DNA of 64,000 nt, taken from the NCBI GenBank assembly GCA_040389065.1, contig JAZKAR010000018.1, positions 1 to 64,000 of the forward strand, in the 5' to 3' direction. Positions 36,011-45,607 of the stretch are shown piece by piece. Below the pieces are notes generated by a model, which had not been told where the DNA came from, made no database searches, and saw only the letters and a program-made list of their open reading frames with translations. This stretch comes from JAZKAR01 sp040389065. GTDB lineage: Bacteria; Pseudomonadota; Gammaproteobacteria; Burkholderiales; Casimicrobiaceae. How positions within the stretch are numbered: the first letter of the stretch is position 1; every line of letters begins with the position of its first letter. The translations under genes and the position numbers were made by a program.

Positions 36011-36493
36011 CTAATTATTATTTTTGATTTGTGCTTTCAAAAAAGCTAACACTTCCTCTATATGCCCTTCAACCTTTACACCTCGCCACTCTGTAACTAG
36101 AACGCCTGCTGGATTTATAATAAATGTACTACGCTGAATACCTCTAACAGGCTTACCGAACATTTTTTTATCTTTCATCACCCCAAATAAATTGCACACA
36201 CTCTCATCTTCATCGCTAATAAGGGGAATCGTTAGCGCACATTCACGACTAAATTTCGCATGAGACTTTAACGAATTTCTTGAAATTCCAAAAATATCTG
36301 CTCCTAGTTGTTTAAAAACACTTTGCGCTTGGCTAAAAGCCTGTGCCTCTAGCGTACATCCAGGCGTATTATCTTTAGGATAGAAAAATAATACTATCCA
36401 TTTCCCCAAATAGCTTTCTAAACAAAAGCTTTCATTCTCTGCCATGGGAGCACTAAAGAGTGGAACCTTGTCATGAAGTGTTACGTTAGGCAT
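36011..36493 (-). CDS. bcp: Bcp/PrxQ-type peroxiredoxin
   Basis: 160 residues. The thioredoxin-fold peroxiredoxin core has FFYPKDNTPGCTLEAQAF with the peroxidatic Cys in PGCT, then GISRNSLKSHAKFSRE and STFIINPAGV. It reduces hydroperoxides with thioredoxin in the cytoplasm. The second Cys of the usual C-x4-C arrangement is absent (Ala-Gln instead), so it is either a 1-Cys form or uses another Cys such as that in ECALT or VCNLF. It converges with the DUF4124 gene. Confidence 0.92.
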   Translation of the reverse strand: MPNVTLHDKVPLFSAPMAENESFCLESYLGKWIVLFFYPKDNTPGCTLEAQAFSQAQSVFKQLGADIFGISRNSLKSHAKFSRECALTIPLISDEDESVCNLFGVMKDKKMFGKPVRGIQRSTFIINPAGVLVTEWRGVKVEGHIEEVLAFLKAQIKNNN

Positions 36494-36620
36494 TTTTAAA
36501 CCCTTTTACCATTAATAAAATATTACGCAAAATTACTTTAGCAACATTATTTTGGCATTTTGTCGTTGCTCTACTATACGTGTTACTGCTGAAGTCAGGC
36601 GCCTAATTATATTAGGCCAA

Positions 36621-36650
36621 GAGCATTACGATTATGCTCCCCTCTTTTTT
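36621..36650 (+). terminator. Possible hairpin with T-run
   Basis: GAGCAT and ATGCTC pair around six bases, then CCCTCTTTTTT. Immediately before it is a second hairpin, GCCTAAT-TAT-ATTAGGC. No plus-strand gene ends nearby, so this may be a leader structure before the ferredoxin reductase gene. Confidence 0.3.
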
Positions 36651-36778
36651 AGCCTCACATATTCCATTTTTATCTTTAGATAAACAGCTTTAATCATAAG
36701 TTGTTATGAGGAACTTTGGCAACTTAGCCTAATTTATGCTAGATTATAGAAAATTGGTTATAGCGGATGGTTTTATTC

Positions 36779-37552
36779 ATGGCAGCAAGTGATAAATATA
36801 CCGAGGAGACAATTCTCGAAATTAAAGTTTGGACCGACAATCTTTTCACGTTTAAAACGACACGTAGTCCTGCCTACCGTTTTATTCCTGGGCAGTTTGC
36901 ACGTTTAGGCGTTACAAAATCTGATGGAAAAATTGCATGGCGGCCTTACTCTATCGTTTCTGCCAACTATGATGAGCTTTTAGAGTTTTATTCAATTGTT
37001 GTGCCAGGCGGTGAGTTCACGTCTGAACTTTCAAAACTTAAAATAGGCGATAAGCTTTTCGTTGATAAAATGAACTATGGCTTTCTAACCACAGATCGTT
37101 TTGAAAATGGTAAAGACTTATGGATGCTATCAACAGGTACAGGATTAGCACCTTTTATTTCTATCTTGTATGATTTCGCTACCTGGGAACAGTACGATAA
37201 TTTAATTTTAGTTCATAGCGTTCGCCATCCCGAAGAGCTTGCTTATCAAGAGTTGATCGAAAGCTTTAGAGAACACGAATTTTTCAGTGAATTTGCCCAT
37301 AAATTAAAATATATCAAAACAGTAACACGGGAAAAAATCCCCGGAACTCTCCATGCACGCGTTACCACCCTTATCGAAAATGGGGAACTCGAAAAAGCTG
37401 TTGATGTGCCATTTAGCCTAGAGCGTTCAAGAATCATGATTTGCGGCAATCCTGAAATGGTTGATCAAACGCGGGTTATGTTACAAGAAAAAGGAATGGT
37501 TGTTAGCAGAAGAGGACAACCAGGGCATTTAGCTGTAGAAAATTACTGGTAA
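36779..37552 (+). CDS. fpr: Ferredoxin/flavodoxin-NADP+ reductase
   Basis: 257 residues from ATG 36779, which has GGATGG eight bases upstream; an ATG at 36767 is less likely. FAD motif RPYSIVSAN, nucleotide-binding STGTGLAPFIS, MICGNPEMVDQT and the C-terminal RRGQPGHLAVENYW (family ends with aromatic-x-aromatic). This matches bacterial class I FPR, which exchanges electrons between NADPH and ferredoxin or flavodoxin. It could supply electrons to the Fdx of the isc operon or to oxidative-stress systems. Single gene, with minus-strand bcp upstream. Confidence 0.94.
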   Translation: MAASDKYTEETILEIKVWTDNLFTFKTTRSPAYRFIPGQFARLGVTKSDGKIAWRPYSIVSANYDELLEFYSIVVPGGEFTSELSKLKIGDKLFVDKMNYGFLTTDRFENGKDLWMLSTGTGLAPFISILYDFATWEQYDNLILVHSVRHPEELAYQELIESFREHEFFSEFAHKLKYIKTVTREKIPGTLHARVTTLIENGELEKAVDVPFSLERSRIMICGNPEMVDQTRVMLQEKGMVVSRRGQPGHLAVENYW

Positions 37553-37662
37553 ATAAAAACCTTAACGTTTGTTTTGTAGAAGACTCGACGGATAACATAA
37601 CCATTTTCCGTCGAATGCTAAATTGTATGCACGCCTATCTGATCTGCTTAGAAAAATAATTC

Positions 37663-37965
37663 TTATGATAGCTTTTTAGGGCGCCTAAATAATGCAATGA
37701 GCGAAACAGTTAGTATTACAAATACTAGATTTGATAAAGAAGAAATAATTAATGGAAGCCCTCTGCCATTAATCTGATATTGAACCACTGCATAAAATGT
37801 ACTAAAAAAAGAAGAGATAATCCATATCGTCCAGGATGATAACGCAATATCAGCACTGGATTTAGTTTTTATTAATCTAAGCCATTGTGGTATATAAGCA
37901 ATCAGCGATAGCACGGGAACCGCAGTTTGCATCAAATTAGCTGCAATTACTATTGCTTCTGCCAT
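37663..37965 (-). CDS. SemiSWEET/PQ-loop membrane protein
   Basis: 100 residues, three membrane helices. The first carries VLSLIAYIPQWLRLIKTKSS, the PQ-loop motif of SemiSWEET sugar transporters, which act as dimers; S-x-x-W lies in the second helix (SWTIWIISSF). The substrate is unknown. It is separated from the YccA gene by a terminator and stands between two oppositely oriented genes. Confidence 0.85.
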   Translation of the reverse strand: MAEAIVIAANLMQTAVPVLSLIAYIPQWLRLIKTKSSADIALSSWTIWIISSFFSTFYAVVQYQINGRGLPLIISSLSNLVFVILTVSLIALFRRPKKLS

Positions 37966-38100
37966 ATATAGACCTTTTTAATTCATTACAACATTACATT
38001 CAACATTCGCTACCTATAAAGATATTAGCATATAATTGTTTGGAATTAGCAAATAGAATGATTTTGCTTATAAACCAATATTAAAAATACTACAATATTA

Positions 38101-38137
38101 AAAACCCCTAGCAAAACAATGTGCTAGGGGTTTTGTT
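38101..38137 (-). terminator. Terminator after the YccA-like gene
   Basis: AACCCCTAGCA and TGCTAGGGGTT form a strong stem, with a T-run on the minus strand (GGGGTTTTTAAT). Located 35 bp after the stop codon. Confidence 0.85.
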
Positions 38138-38171
38138 CGACACTATTAACAACTCGTGGGGAGTTTACATT

Positions 38172-38882
38172 TTATCGACGTGAACCGCCGCCAAATGAGG
38201 TTATCAATTGTAATATATTTATAAATACATTAAAAATATTTAAATATAAACTCAATGTCGCACGAATATAATTACCTTGCGCACCTGTTAATACATTTTT
38301 AATGTCGAAAAATATCCAGGCACTAAAAAGAATAATGGCCATTGCGCAGCCTGCCTGCATTAAGGCACTATTTTCAGGGAAAAAAGCACCTATTATTTTC
38401 ACAGCCAATACTACCCAAAACCCTACTAATATAAAACCTATCCACTTTTGAGCATCAGCCTTAACAAAGTTTGCTAGCAAAGCCATCGTTGCAAAAATAG
38501 CTGCTGTTGAGCCAGCGGCCATCCCAACCATATGCGCTCCATTTGGAGTATGCAATACAGACGCCAAAAGAGGTGCAATAATAAAACCTGAAAACCCTGT
38601 AAATAGCGCTAAGAATCCTATTCCTGCCTTAGAATCACTGTTACGATCAACTAAGGAAATAAGAAACCAGCTAATAGCAAATAATACTAATCCTGCTATT
38701 AATGACCCTGCTTTAAATAAAGGCATGAACAATTCTAAATTGCTCATTCCCAAATAAGCCCCTGCTACGGTGGGTAACAAGGTAAGTGCCAGTAATCCAT
38801 ACGTCTTTTGTAAAACCCGGCGCTGCTCAGTTTCCCAACCTGTAGAAGGAGAGTATCCATATGCTGTTTTAGGCGTACTCAT
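38172..38882 (-). CDS. Bax inhibitor-1 family protein (YccA-like)
   Basis: 236 residues, seven membrane helices. N-terminus with RVLQKTYGLLALTL, then GFLALFTGFSGFIIAPLL, and the C-terminal region ALSLYLNIFNVFINILQLI, all as in the BI-1/YccA family. In E. coli YccA modulates FtsH-dependent degradation of membrane proteins; that role is an inference here. The final FGGGSRR tail is typical of the bacterial members. Single gene with a terminator. Confidence 0.92.
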   Translation of the reverse strand: MSTPKTAYGYSPSTGWETEQRRVLQKTYGLLALTLLPTVAGAYLGMSNLELFMPLFKAGSLIAGLVLFAISWFLISLVDRNSDSKAGIGFLALFTGFSGFIIAPLLASVLHTPNGAHMVGMAAGSTAAIFATMALLANFVKADAQKWIGFILVGFWVVLAVKIIGAFFPENSALMQAGCAMAIILFSAWIFFDIKNVLTGAQGNYIRATLSLYLNIFNVFINILQLITSFGGGSRR

Positions 38883-39006
38883 AATTTACATTTCCTTTTA
38901 ATACATGATTAAGACGATCCATAAGCATTTAATTCTTATGGATCTTACATGGTGTTAACCGATCTATATTTCAAGAGGATCTTAATCTTATTATGCAACT
39001 TCTCTA

Positions 39007-39213
39007 TCAATATGCCAAGCTACCACACTCCTCAATCCAAGCATATTGTATTGCTTCCAGCGTATTTCTTGTACATCGTTCAGGAGCATCACCAAAGCTG
39101 TTAAATCTCAAAATCCAAGATTTCATATCTGCATGCCCAATACTAATAGGATCTATGCCAGGATATGTTTCAGCAAGCTGACGTGCAATTGCAAAGACAT
39201 CGGTCCATTTCAT
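39007..39213 (-). CDS. iscX: IscX (YfhJ) iron-sulfur assembly protein
   Basis: 68 residues. Family features are MKWTDVFAIARQL, acidic YPGIDPISIGHADM, and the end WIEE. IscX binds iron and IscS and adjusts assembly rates. It is the last gene of the isc operon but sits 695 bp after fdx, with a family A repeat between them. In most genomes it follows fdx directly, so it may now be transcribed separately. Confidence 0.93.
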   Translation of the reverse strand: MKWTDVFAIARQLAETYPGIDPISIGHADMKSWILRFNSFGDAPERCTRNTLEAIQYAWIEECGSLAY

Positions 39214-39908
39214 TCATGTACTCCGTACTAAATTTAACATTTAGGGAACAAAAGTTTACTCCCCTTATTTTTAAAAAAAGTATGTTTCTCAACGCATGTT
39301 ATCAATTGCGATGGGGCTACGCTGTATTTTTCACTTTACTTCGATTCCAATACAATTAGAAGTTACGCCGTTAGAGTTGCTTAACCTGATAACAACTTGC
39401 TGTATTTCTTGTACTAGCTGTGTCGCCATGCTTTGAATCAACTTAACCGCGTAACCTTTAACAGTTTGTGAAAATTTTTACCAGCACACTTGCGTAATTG
39501 ATGATATGCCTTTACACCTATTATCAAAAATAAATGTGTCACATGCTTAATAGAAAGTAAGTTAGACACCGTTTATTATAGAAAATGGCATGACATCTTC
39601 TTTTAAAAAATCACAGGGTTCACGACTGTAACGGTGAGATTTATACACTATAAACTAGGGAAAACCTAGAAAAGATGCGTAAATATCTCTACAAATCAAT
39701 ATAAGGGATTGTTTTAAAAGTAACTGCCTAAGACTTTTGTTTTATCCTTTAGATCGACTATTTAAAAAATATGATAAAGGCTCCTTAATAAGGTAAGAAA
39801 TTACACAGTTTTGATCACTCAAGGCATGCCAAAGCAGTCTGCGCATGATACACGGCAATACGCCAAAAGAGCGCTACAGAGTAACCTTAAGCTCTAAAGG
39901 TTAAAATT
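39214..39908. other. Intergenic region between fdx and iscX, 695 bp
   Basis: AT-rich, without a convincing coding frame. It holds a family A repeat (39357-39459) and, near 39649, a small palindrome ACTAGGGAAAACCTAG. The expected direct fdx-iscX junction has been opened up. Confidence 0.5.
39357..39459. repeat. Palindromic repeat family A, copy 3
   Basis: TTAGAAGTTACGCCGTTAGAG to AACTTAACCGCGTAACCTTTA, with the core ACTTGCTGTATTTCTTGTACTAG. More diverged than the copies at 16431 and 42934. Between fdx and iscX. Confidence 0.8.
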
Positions 39909-40241
39909 TTATTCACGAGCATGGTTAATAGTATATCGAGGTAGCTCAACCGTGACTACTTGATGGTGAACTTTAGCTTGGCAAGACAATCTCGAAAAGG
40001 CTGTTAATCCCCATGCCTTATCTAGCATATCTTCTTCTTGGTCTGTTATAGGAGAAAGGCTATCTAAACCTTCTTTTACAATAACGTGGCACGTGGTACA
40101 TGCACAAACTTTTTCGCATGCATGTTCAATCTCAACACCACCTGCCAGTAAAATATTACAGATCGACTGCCCCTCTTCAGCCTGTAACTGTATACCGTTA
40201 GGGCATAATTCTGGGTGGGGTAAAACATTTACTATCGGCAC
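39909..40241 (-). CDS. fdx: ISC-type [2Fe-2S] ferredoxin
   Basis: 110 residues with the ISC ferredoxin cluster-binding pattern CEKVCACTTC (three ligands) and the fourth Cys in SRLSCQAKV. It delivers electrons during cluster assembly. It lies directly downstream of hscA (45 bp) on the minus strand. A YTINHARE end is typical of proteobacterial Fdx. Confidence 0.95.
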   Translation of the reverse strand: MPIVNVLPHPELCPNGIQLQAEEGQSICNILLAGGVEIEHACEKVCACTTCHVIVKEGLDSLSPITDQEEDMLDKAWGLTAFSRLSCQAKVHHQVVTVELPRYTINHARE

Positions 40242-40286
40242 AATAATAATCCTTTAATCTTACTGATGTGCTCATGTATATTTATA

Positions 40287-42110
40287 CTATGAAGCAAGTT
40301 CATCAATATCTTTTCCTTCTAATCTTGCTGAAATTGCTGCATCCATACGTCGTGCAGCTAAAATTTGGCTGGCTTGATCTAACGCTTTTGTTAAATGATG
40401 CAAATCTTCTACTGAAGCCTCACTTTTGCCTAATGTAAGTTGCTGCTTTAACAATGTTAATACATGCTCTAATGTAGCTCGCTCCTCCATACTTAACCGA
40501 TGGCCATCTTGATTAATCGCTTGCTCTACCGCATATATGATTCGTTGGGCATCGACATTTGCTTCTTGCTGGCGTCTTACTTGCATATCCTCTTTTGCAT
40601 GCTTAGTAGCATCTTGTAATCGCTGCTCTATTTCATCTGTTTCTAAACCTTCTGAAGGCCTTATTGTAATACTTGCTTCTATACCTTGAGAAAGCTCCTT
40701 TGCTGATACAGCTAATAAGCCATCTGCATCAATTTGGAAGGTAACACGAATACGGGCCATGCCTGCAGGCATAGGCGGAATGCCTTTTAATATAAAATGT
40801 GCAAGGGAACGGCAATCTTTTACTGCCTCACGCTCACCTTGTAAAACATGCAATTTAAGGGCAGTTTGCCCATCCTGAAAGGTGGTGAACTCTTGTATAC
40901 GGCTTACAGGCAATGTGGTATTACGTGGAATAATTTTTTCGACTAACCCTCCCATGGTTTCAATACCAAGCGATAAAGGAGTTACATCGAGTAATAGCCA
41001 ATCTTGCTCTTCTTGTATAAGCTGAAATGCTTGGCGCGCTGCTCCTAAAGCAACAATTTGATCAGGATTTAAATTTAATAAAGGGCGTCTTCCGAAAAAA
41101 CGCTCAACAGCTGCTCGCAAATGAGGCATACGTGTGGCCCCTCCTACTAGAACAACTCCATCTAAATTTTCACGCTCAAGCCCTGCGTCTTTTAATGCTC
41201 GCTGTATATGGGAAAACGTTTTTTCAATTAAAGGGCGAGTCCATTGATGAAATTGAGCGGCTTCAACAACTATGCGTGTAAATGGTTTACCTACCTGAAG
41301 AGAGATTCCTGCTGATACTCTCTTGCGTTCTGATAATGCCTCTTTAATAGGTCTCATTGCACGTAAAGCCGCTTGACTTAATCCCTTCTCAGCAAGATCA
41401 GGCAATACATGCTCTGCTAATACTCTATCAAAATCATCGCCGCCTAATGCAATATTTCCTGAGGTAGCTAACACTTCAAAAACACCTGCATGAAGTTTTA
41501 GAATAGAAACATCAAACGTTCCGCCTCCTAAATCATATATTGCATAGGTACCGGTAAGGTTATCATCTAACCCATAGGCAATAGCTGCAGCAGTCGGTTC
41601 GTTTAATAGACGTAAAACATTTAAACCTGCCTGCTCAGCTGCCTTTTTAGTGGCTTGCCGTTGAGCCTCATCGAAATAAGCCGGAACAGTTATAATGGCC
41701 CCTTGAACCGAATCTCCAAAATAGGTTTCTGCCCTCTGTTTAAGTTCTAATAAAATATAGGCTGATAAATCTATTGCGGTCAATAATCCTAGCGGGGTTT
41801 CAACGGCTAATTGCCCATTGTTCAATTTGAGGGTGGCTGGATCATCAGCATTAAGAGTAGAACGCCCTATCCACCGTTTAAATGAGGTAAACGATAAAGG
41901 ATGATTGCGTGCAGCTATTCCTACGGTAATTTCTTTATTTTCAGAAACATAAACTGCTGAAGGCAAAAGTGCTTCACCTTTTTCATCTAAAAGAACTTTA
42001 GCAATACCATTTTCAACCACTCCTACTAAGGAATGTGTAGTTCCTAAATCAATCCCAATCACACGCTCTAACGCGGGTGCATCGGGTTCACTAATTTGAA
42101 ACAATGCCAT
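40287..42110 (-). CDS. hscA: Hsp70-type chaperone HscA
   Basis: 607 residues, ATPase domain then substrate-binding domain. Signatures: IGIDLGTTHSLVGVV, AIYDLGGGTFDVSIL, and VVLVGGATRMPHLR. HscA with HscB releases Fe-S clusters from IscU by recognising its LPPVK peptide, which is present in the IscU of this operon (LPPVKIHC). It is separated from hscB by 228 bp with a family A repeat between them, unlike the tight coupling in E. coli. Confidence 0.96.
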   Translation of the reverse strand: MALFQISEPDAPALERVIGIDLGTTHSLVGVVENGIAKVLLDEKGEALLPSAVYVSENKEITVGIAARNHPLSFTSFKRWIGRSTLNADDPATLKLNNGQLAVETPLGLLTAIDLSAYILLELKQRAETYFGDSVQGAIITVPAYFDEAQRQATKKAAEQAGLNVLRLLNEPTAAAIAYGLDDNLTGTYAIYDLGGGTFDVSILKLHAGVFEVLATSGNIALGGDDFDRVLAEHVLPDLAEKGLSQAALRAMRPIKEALSERKRVSAGISLQVGKPFTRIVVEAAQFHQWTRPLIEKTFSHIQRALKDAGLERENLDGVVLVGGATRMPHLRAAVERFFGRRPLLNLNPDQIVALGAARQAFQLIQEEQDWLLLDVTPLSLGIETMGGLVEKIIPRNTTLPVSRIQEFTTFQDGQTALKLHVLQGEREAVKDCRSLAHFILKGIPPMPAGMARIRVTFQIDADGLLAVSAKELSQGIEASITIRPSEGLETDEIEQRLQDATKHAKEDMQVRRQQEANVDAQRIIYAVEQAINQDGHRLSMEERATLEHVLTLLKQQLTLGKSEASVEDLHHLTKALDQASQILAARRMDAAISARLEGKDIDELAS

Positions 42111-42148
42111 TGTATGTGTTCCTTCAGAATGTTTATATCTAATACAGT

Positions 42149-42247
42149 TAGAATTTATGCAGTTGAACTCTAGTTATAGCAATTGCAGTATTCAATTTAC
42201 TGCCTGCGTTGCTATGCATTGATAAAAATCAACTGCGTAATTTCTAA
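42149..42247. repeat. Palindromic repeat family A, copy 4
   Basis: AGAATTTATGCAGTTGAACTC to ATCAACTGCGTAATTTCTA. It lies between hscB and hscA within the isc operon. Confidence 0.8.
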
Positions 42248-42338
42248 GGGTGTCTTTTGATGTTAAAACCCTCCTTAACAAAATAGGGGGCAATAATTTC
42301 TGATGTGTAAAATAATAATTGACACATCCTCCCCTTAT

Positions 42339-42899
42339 TTATAAAGACCACTCAAAAAGCGTTTCATCTAAAACATCTAACTGCGTCATTACAAACTTTA
42401 ATTGTCTTAAGTAAAGAGAAGCACTTTCTACATCATGTTTTTCATCAAGCGCATCTTCAATTGATTGCCATAATATATCTGCCTGTTGCTGCCAAATTTG
42501 GCGGAGTCGCTGCAGAGCATCACTATCACGAATAAGTTTAGCATCTTCCAAAAGCTCCCTTTGCTCCATTTGTTCTAATAAAAAATCTGGAGGCAGAGGT
42601 AAGTTAGAGGCTAAAGGATCAAAATGAATAGAGCTAGATGATTTAGTTTTTGTAGCATACTCTAATATAATCAGGAGTTTTGCACGCTCAAAAGGTGAAC
42701 GTAATTGCCGGTAAGCGTTATTAATCACGCTTGCTTGCTCTGTAGCCGCTTGACGCTTATCGATTGACTGTACAACAAAACGATCAGGATGATGGTTAAC
42801 CTGAAGCTCAAGGTAACGCCGCTCCAAGTCAGCTATATCAATATTAAATTGAGGCTCTAGCCCAAAAATAGTAAATGCATTGTCTAAATTATCTGCCAC
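42339..42899 (-). CDS. hscB: Co-chaperone HscB (J-domain)
   Basis: 186 residues. The J-domain covers about aa 8-80, with VNHHPDRFV carrying the HPD motif that stimulates the HscA ATPase. The C-terminal helical bundle binds IscU. Length is close to the E. coli protein (171). Repeats lie on both sides of it. Confidence 0.95.
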   Translation of the reverse strand: MADNLDNAFTIFGLEPQFNIDIADLERRYLELQVNHHPDRFVVQSIDKRQAATEQASVINNAYRQLRSPFERAKLLIILEYATKTKSSSSIHFDPLASNLPLPPDFLLEQMEQRELLEDAKLIRDSDALQRLRQIWQQQADILWQSIEDALDEKHDVESASLYLRQLKFVMTQLDVLDETLFEWSL

Positions 42900-43306
42900 G
42901 AAACAGCCCTAAAAAACTAAATGTATTACCTTTAGAAGTTACGCAGTTGGGTTCTCTCGGCGTGGGACGCCCCGCGTTATAGCAATTTGCCGTACTGCTT
43001 GTACTGTCTGCATTGCTATGCCTTGATAGAACCCAACTGTGTAACTTCTAACCTTATATTTAAATATTTATCTCGATTTCTTATTAGTCTTTTCATATTA
43101 ATTTAATAGTATAAATATGCAAAAAATAAGAATGTGATTTGAAAATATGCAGTAATGTAAATGGTTGGTAGCCTAATTATCATTTAAAATTATTTAATAT
43201 GCCTTATGATCAGAATTTTTAACCAGTTGCCAATCATAAACATATTAAATAGTTTGAATTACTAAAAAAAGCGAGGCATTAATATTCATCGATTTTGAAT
43301 AGAAAT
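42900..43306. other. Intergenic region between iscA and hscB, 407 bp
   Basis: Contains a family A repeat and 256 bp of AT-rich sequence with no coding frame. A secondary promoter for hscB may be present but none is convincing. Confidence 0.4.
42934..43050. repeat. Palindromic repeat family A, copy 5
   Basis: AGAAGTTACGCAGTTGGGTT to AACCCAACTGTGTAACTTCTA, with GTGGGACGCCCCGCG inside. This is one of the best-preserved copies. Between iscA and hscB. Confidence 0.88.
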
Positions 43307-43630
43307 TTATACCGTAAAACTTTCTCCGCATCCACATTCATCTTTTACATTAGGATTCGTAAACTTAAAACCTTCGTTTAAACCTTCTTTTGTAAAATCT
43401 AATCGTGTACCTTCTAAATACGGCAAACTTTTAGCATCGATAACTACATTAACTCCATAAGATTCAAAACACTGGTCATCAGGTTTCACCTCATCAACAT
43501 ATTCTATTTTATAGGCAAATCCTGAGCACCCTGATGTTCTAACTCCCAAACGTAGCCCAATACCTTTGCCACGTTTTGCTAATGCTTTCTGCACATGAAC
43601 AGCGGCGGATTCCGTTAGAGAAACACCCAT
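43307..43630 (-). CDS. iscA: Iron-sulfur assembly protein IscA
   Basis: 107 residues with the A-type scaffold signature: LGVRTSGCSGFAYKIEY (first Cys) and the C-terminal DECGCGESF (two Cys). A-type carriers transfer clusters to target enzymes. Follows iscU after 51 bp. Confidence 0.96.
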   Translation of the reverse strand: MGVSLTESAAVHVQKALAKRGKGIGLRLGVRTSGCSGFAYKIEYVDEVKPDDQCFESYGVNVVIDAKSLPYLEGTRLDFTKEGLNEGFKFTNPNVKDECGCGESFTV

Positions 43631-43681
43631 GTTAATACTCCTACGTTACAAACTGTCTTACACGCTAATCATCGTAGATGA

Positions 43682-44083
43682 TTAAACTGATACTGATTTT
43701 AAAGGCTGTTGTTTGGATTTGTAATCAGCAACTGCCGCTCGAATAGCATCTTCAGCCAAAATTGAACAATGAATTTTCACTGGAGGTAACGCTAGCTCTT
43801 CAGCAATAGCAGTATTTTTTACTTCTAATGCTTCATCAATATTTTTTCCGCGCAACCACTCTGTTACCAATGAAGATGAAGCAATAGCTGAACCGCAGCC
43901 ATATGTTTTAAATTTTGCTTCTTCGATAATTCCAGCATCACTTACACGAATTTGTAATTTCATTACATCTCCACATGCAGGCGCACCTACCATACCGGTT
44001 CCCACATGGGAGTCATTTTTATCTAAAGAACCCACATTTCTTGGATTTTCGTAGTGATCTAACACTTTTTCACTATAAGCCAT
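43682..44083 (-). CDS. iscU: Fe-S scaffold protein IscU
   Basis: 133 residues. Ligand cysteines occur in GAPACGDVM, KTYGCGSAIASS and LPPVKIHCSILAEDA; the LPPVK peptide is the HscA recognition site. IscU receives sulfur from IscS and builds [2Fe-2S] and [4Fe-4S] clusters. It is adjacent to the full-length iscS copy, 109 bp downstream. Confidence 0.97.
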   Translation of the reverse strand: MAYSEKVLDHYENPRNVGSLDKNDSHVGTGMVGAPACGDVMKLQIRVSDAGIIEEAKFKTYGCGSAIASSSLVTEWLRGKNIDEALEVKNTAIAEELALPPVKIHCSILAEDAIRAAVADYKSKQQPLKSVSV

Positions 44084-44192
44084 GATGTTCTCCTAAACAA
44101 TGTATGAGACTTACTTTAATCATTTACAGCCCTTATATAGTATATTGGGGCTGTTGAACCTTATTGCCAGCTCTATATCCCAGCCTTATCTT

Positions 44193-45401
44193 TTAGTGTG
44201 TACTCCATTGCACACTTTCAATATCAATACCATCTTTATACATTTCCCATAATGGAGAAAGCTCGCGTAATTTTTCTATTTTATTTTTTAATAATTCAAT
44301 CGTATAGTCAACATCAGCTTCCGTCGTAAAACGGCCTATACTGAATCGAATAGAACTATGTGCGAGCTCATCTGAACGACCTAAAGCACGTAATACATAC
44401 GAAGGCTCTAAACTTGCAGACGTACACGCAGAGCCACTTGATACAGCAATATCCTTTACTGCCATAATTAGAGACTCACCTTCCACATAATTAAAACTTA
44501 CATTTAAATTATGCGGCACTCTATGCTCTAAGTCACCATTTAAGAAAATTGCTTCAATACTTTGCAAGCCTTGCCATAATCTATCTCTTAATTGGCGAAT
44601 TCTTTGATTTTCAGCTTTCATTTCTTCGCGAGCAATACGAAAGGCTTCTCCCATTCCAACAATTTGATGTGTTGGCAACGTACCTGAACGCATTCCACGC
44701 TCATGACCTCCACCATGCATTTGCGCCTCTAGACGAACACGGGGCTTACGTCTTACATAAAGTGCTCCGACCCCCTTAGGGCCATATACTTTATGAGCAG
44801 ACATCGACATTAAATCAATACTCATCGTTGATACATCAATATCTACTTTTCCGCAGGCTTGAGCAGAGTCAACATGAAAGAACACACCTTTGCTGCGGCA
44901 TAATGCCCCGATAGCAGGAATATCTTGGATAACACCAATTTCATTATTCACAAACATTACTGATACAAGTAAGGTATCAGGACGAATCACAGAGGCAAGC
45001 TGACCTAAATCAATTAATCCATCGGGCTTAGGTGTTAAATAAGTAACTTCAAAGCCTTGTCTTTCAAGCTCACGCAATGTATCTAAAGTGGCTTTATGCT
45101 CAGTTTTCACTGAAACCAAGTGCTTGCCCTTTTCTTTATAAAAATGAGCAACGCCTTTCAACGCCAGATTAATAGACTCAGTTGCTCCTGAAGTCCATAC
45201 AATTTCCTTAGCATCAGCGCCTATTAAAGCTGCCACATCCTCGCGTGCATTTTCAACAGCTTTTTCTGACTCCCAGCCATACGCATGAGAGCGACTGGCT
45301 GCATTGCCAAACTGCTCTGTTAAATACGGAATCATTACCTCAGCTACTCGCGGATCAACCGGTGTAGTCGCGGAATAGTCGAGATAAATAGGTCGCTTCA
45401 T
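44193..45401 (-). CDS. iscS: Cysteine desulfurase IscS (full-length copy)
   Basis: 402 residues, nearly the E. coli length (404). PLP-type fold with the Lys motif SAHKVYGPKG, active-site loop SSGSACTSASLEPSYVLRALG, and the complete C-terminal LSPLWEMYKDGIDIESVQW that docks IscU. It makes persulfide from cysteine and donates it to IscU and to tRNA thiolation enzymes. This is the copy next to iscU and is the probable main enzyme. Confidence 0.96.
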   Translation of the reverse strand: MKRPIYLDYSATTPVDPRVAEVMIPYLTEQFGNAASRSHAYGWESEKAVENAREDVAALIGADAKEIVWTSGATESINLALKGVAHFYKEKGKHLVSVKTEHKATLDTLRELERQGFEVTYLTPKPDGLIDLGQLASVIRPDTLLVSVMFVNNEIGVIQDIPAIGALCRSKGVFFHVDSAQACGKVDIDVSTMSIDLMSMSAHKVYGPKGVGALYVRRKPRVRLEAQMHGGGHERGMRSGTLPTHQIVGMGEAFRIAREEMKAENQRIRQLRDRLWQGLQSIEAIFLNGDLEHRVPHNLNVSFNYVEGESLIMAVKDIAVSSGSACTSASLEPSYVLRALGRSDELAHSSIRFSIGRFTTEADVDYTIELLKNKIEKLRELSPLWEMYKDGIDIESVQWSTH

Positions 45402-45607
45402 GAGTTTCTTCCTTCACGCTAAATGCTTTGCATACTTGCTCGAAAACTTCGAAACAAGCTGCTTAATAAATATTAGTAATTTTTTAATAAATGCTTCAAT
45501 GTTGTCAGTAATTCATTTCTGCGGCTATTTGTGCAGCTATATATCGCCACCCAAATGCGCCACCCAAATGCTTGCAAGCAGATCAAGAGTGTTTTAAGAA
45601 CTCTCCA

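Noticed and set aside
37583..37615. Terminator after the ferredoxin reductase gene
   Set aside because: TCGACGGA and TCCGTCGA can pair, but no T-run follows, so it is not listed as a terminator.
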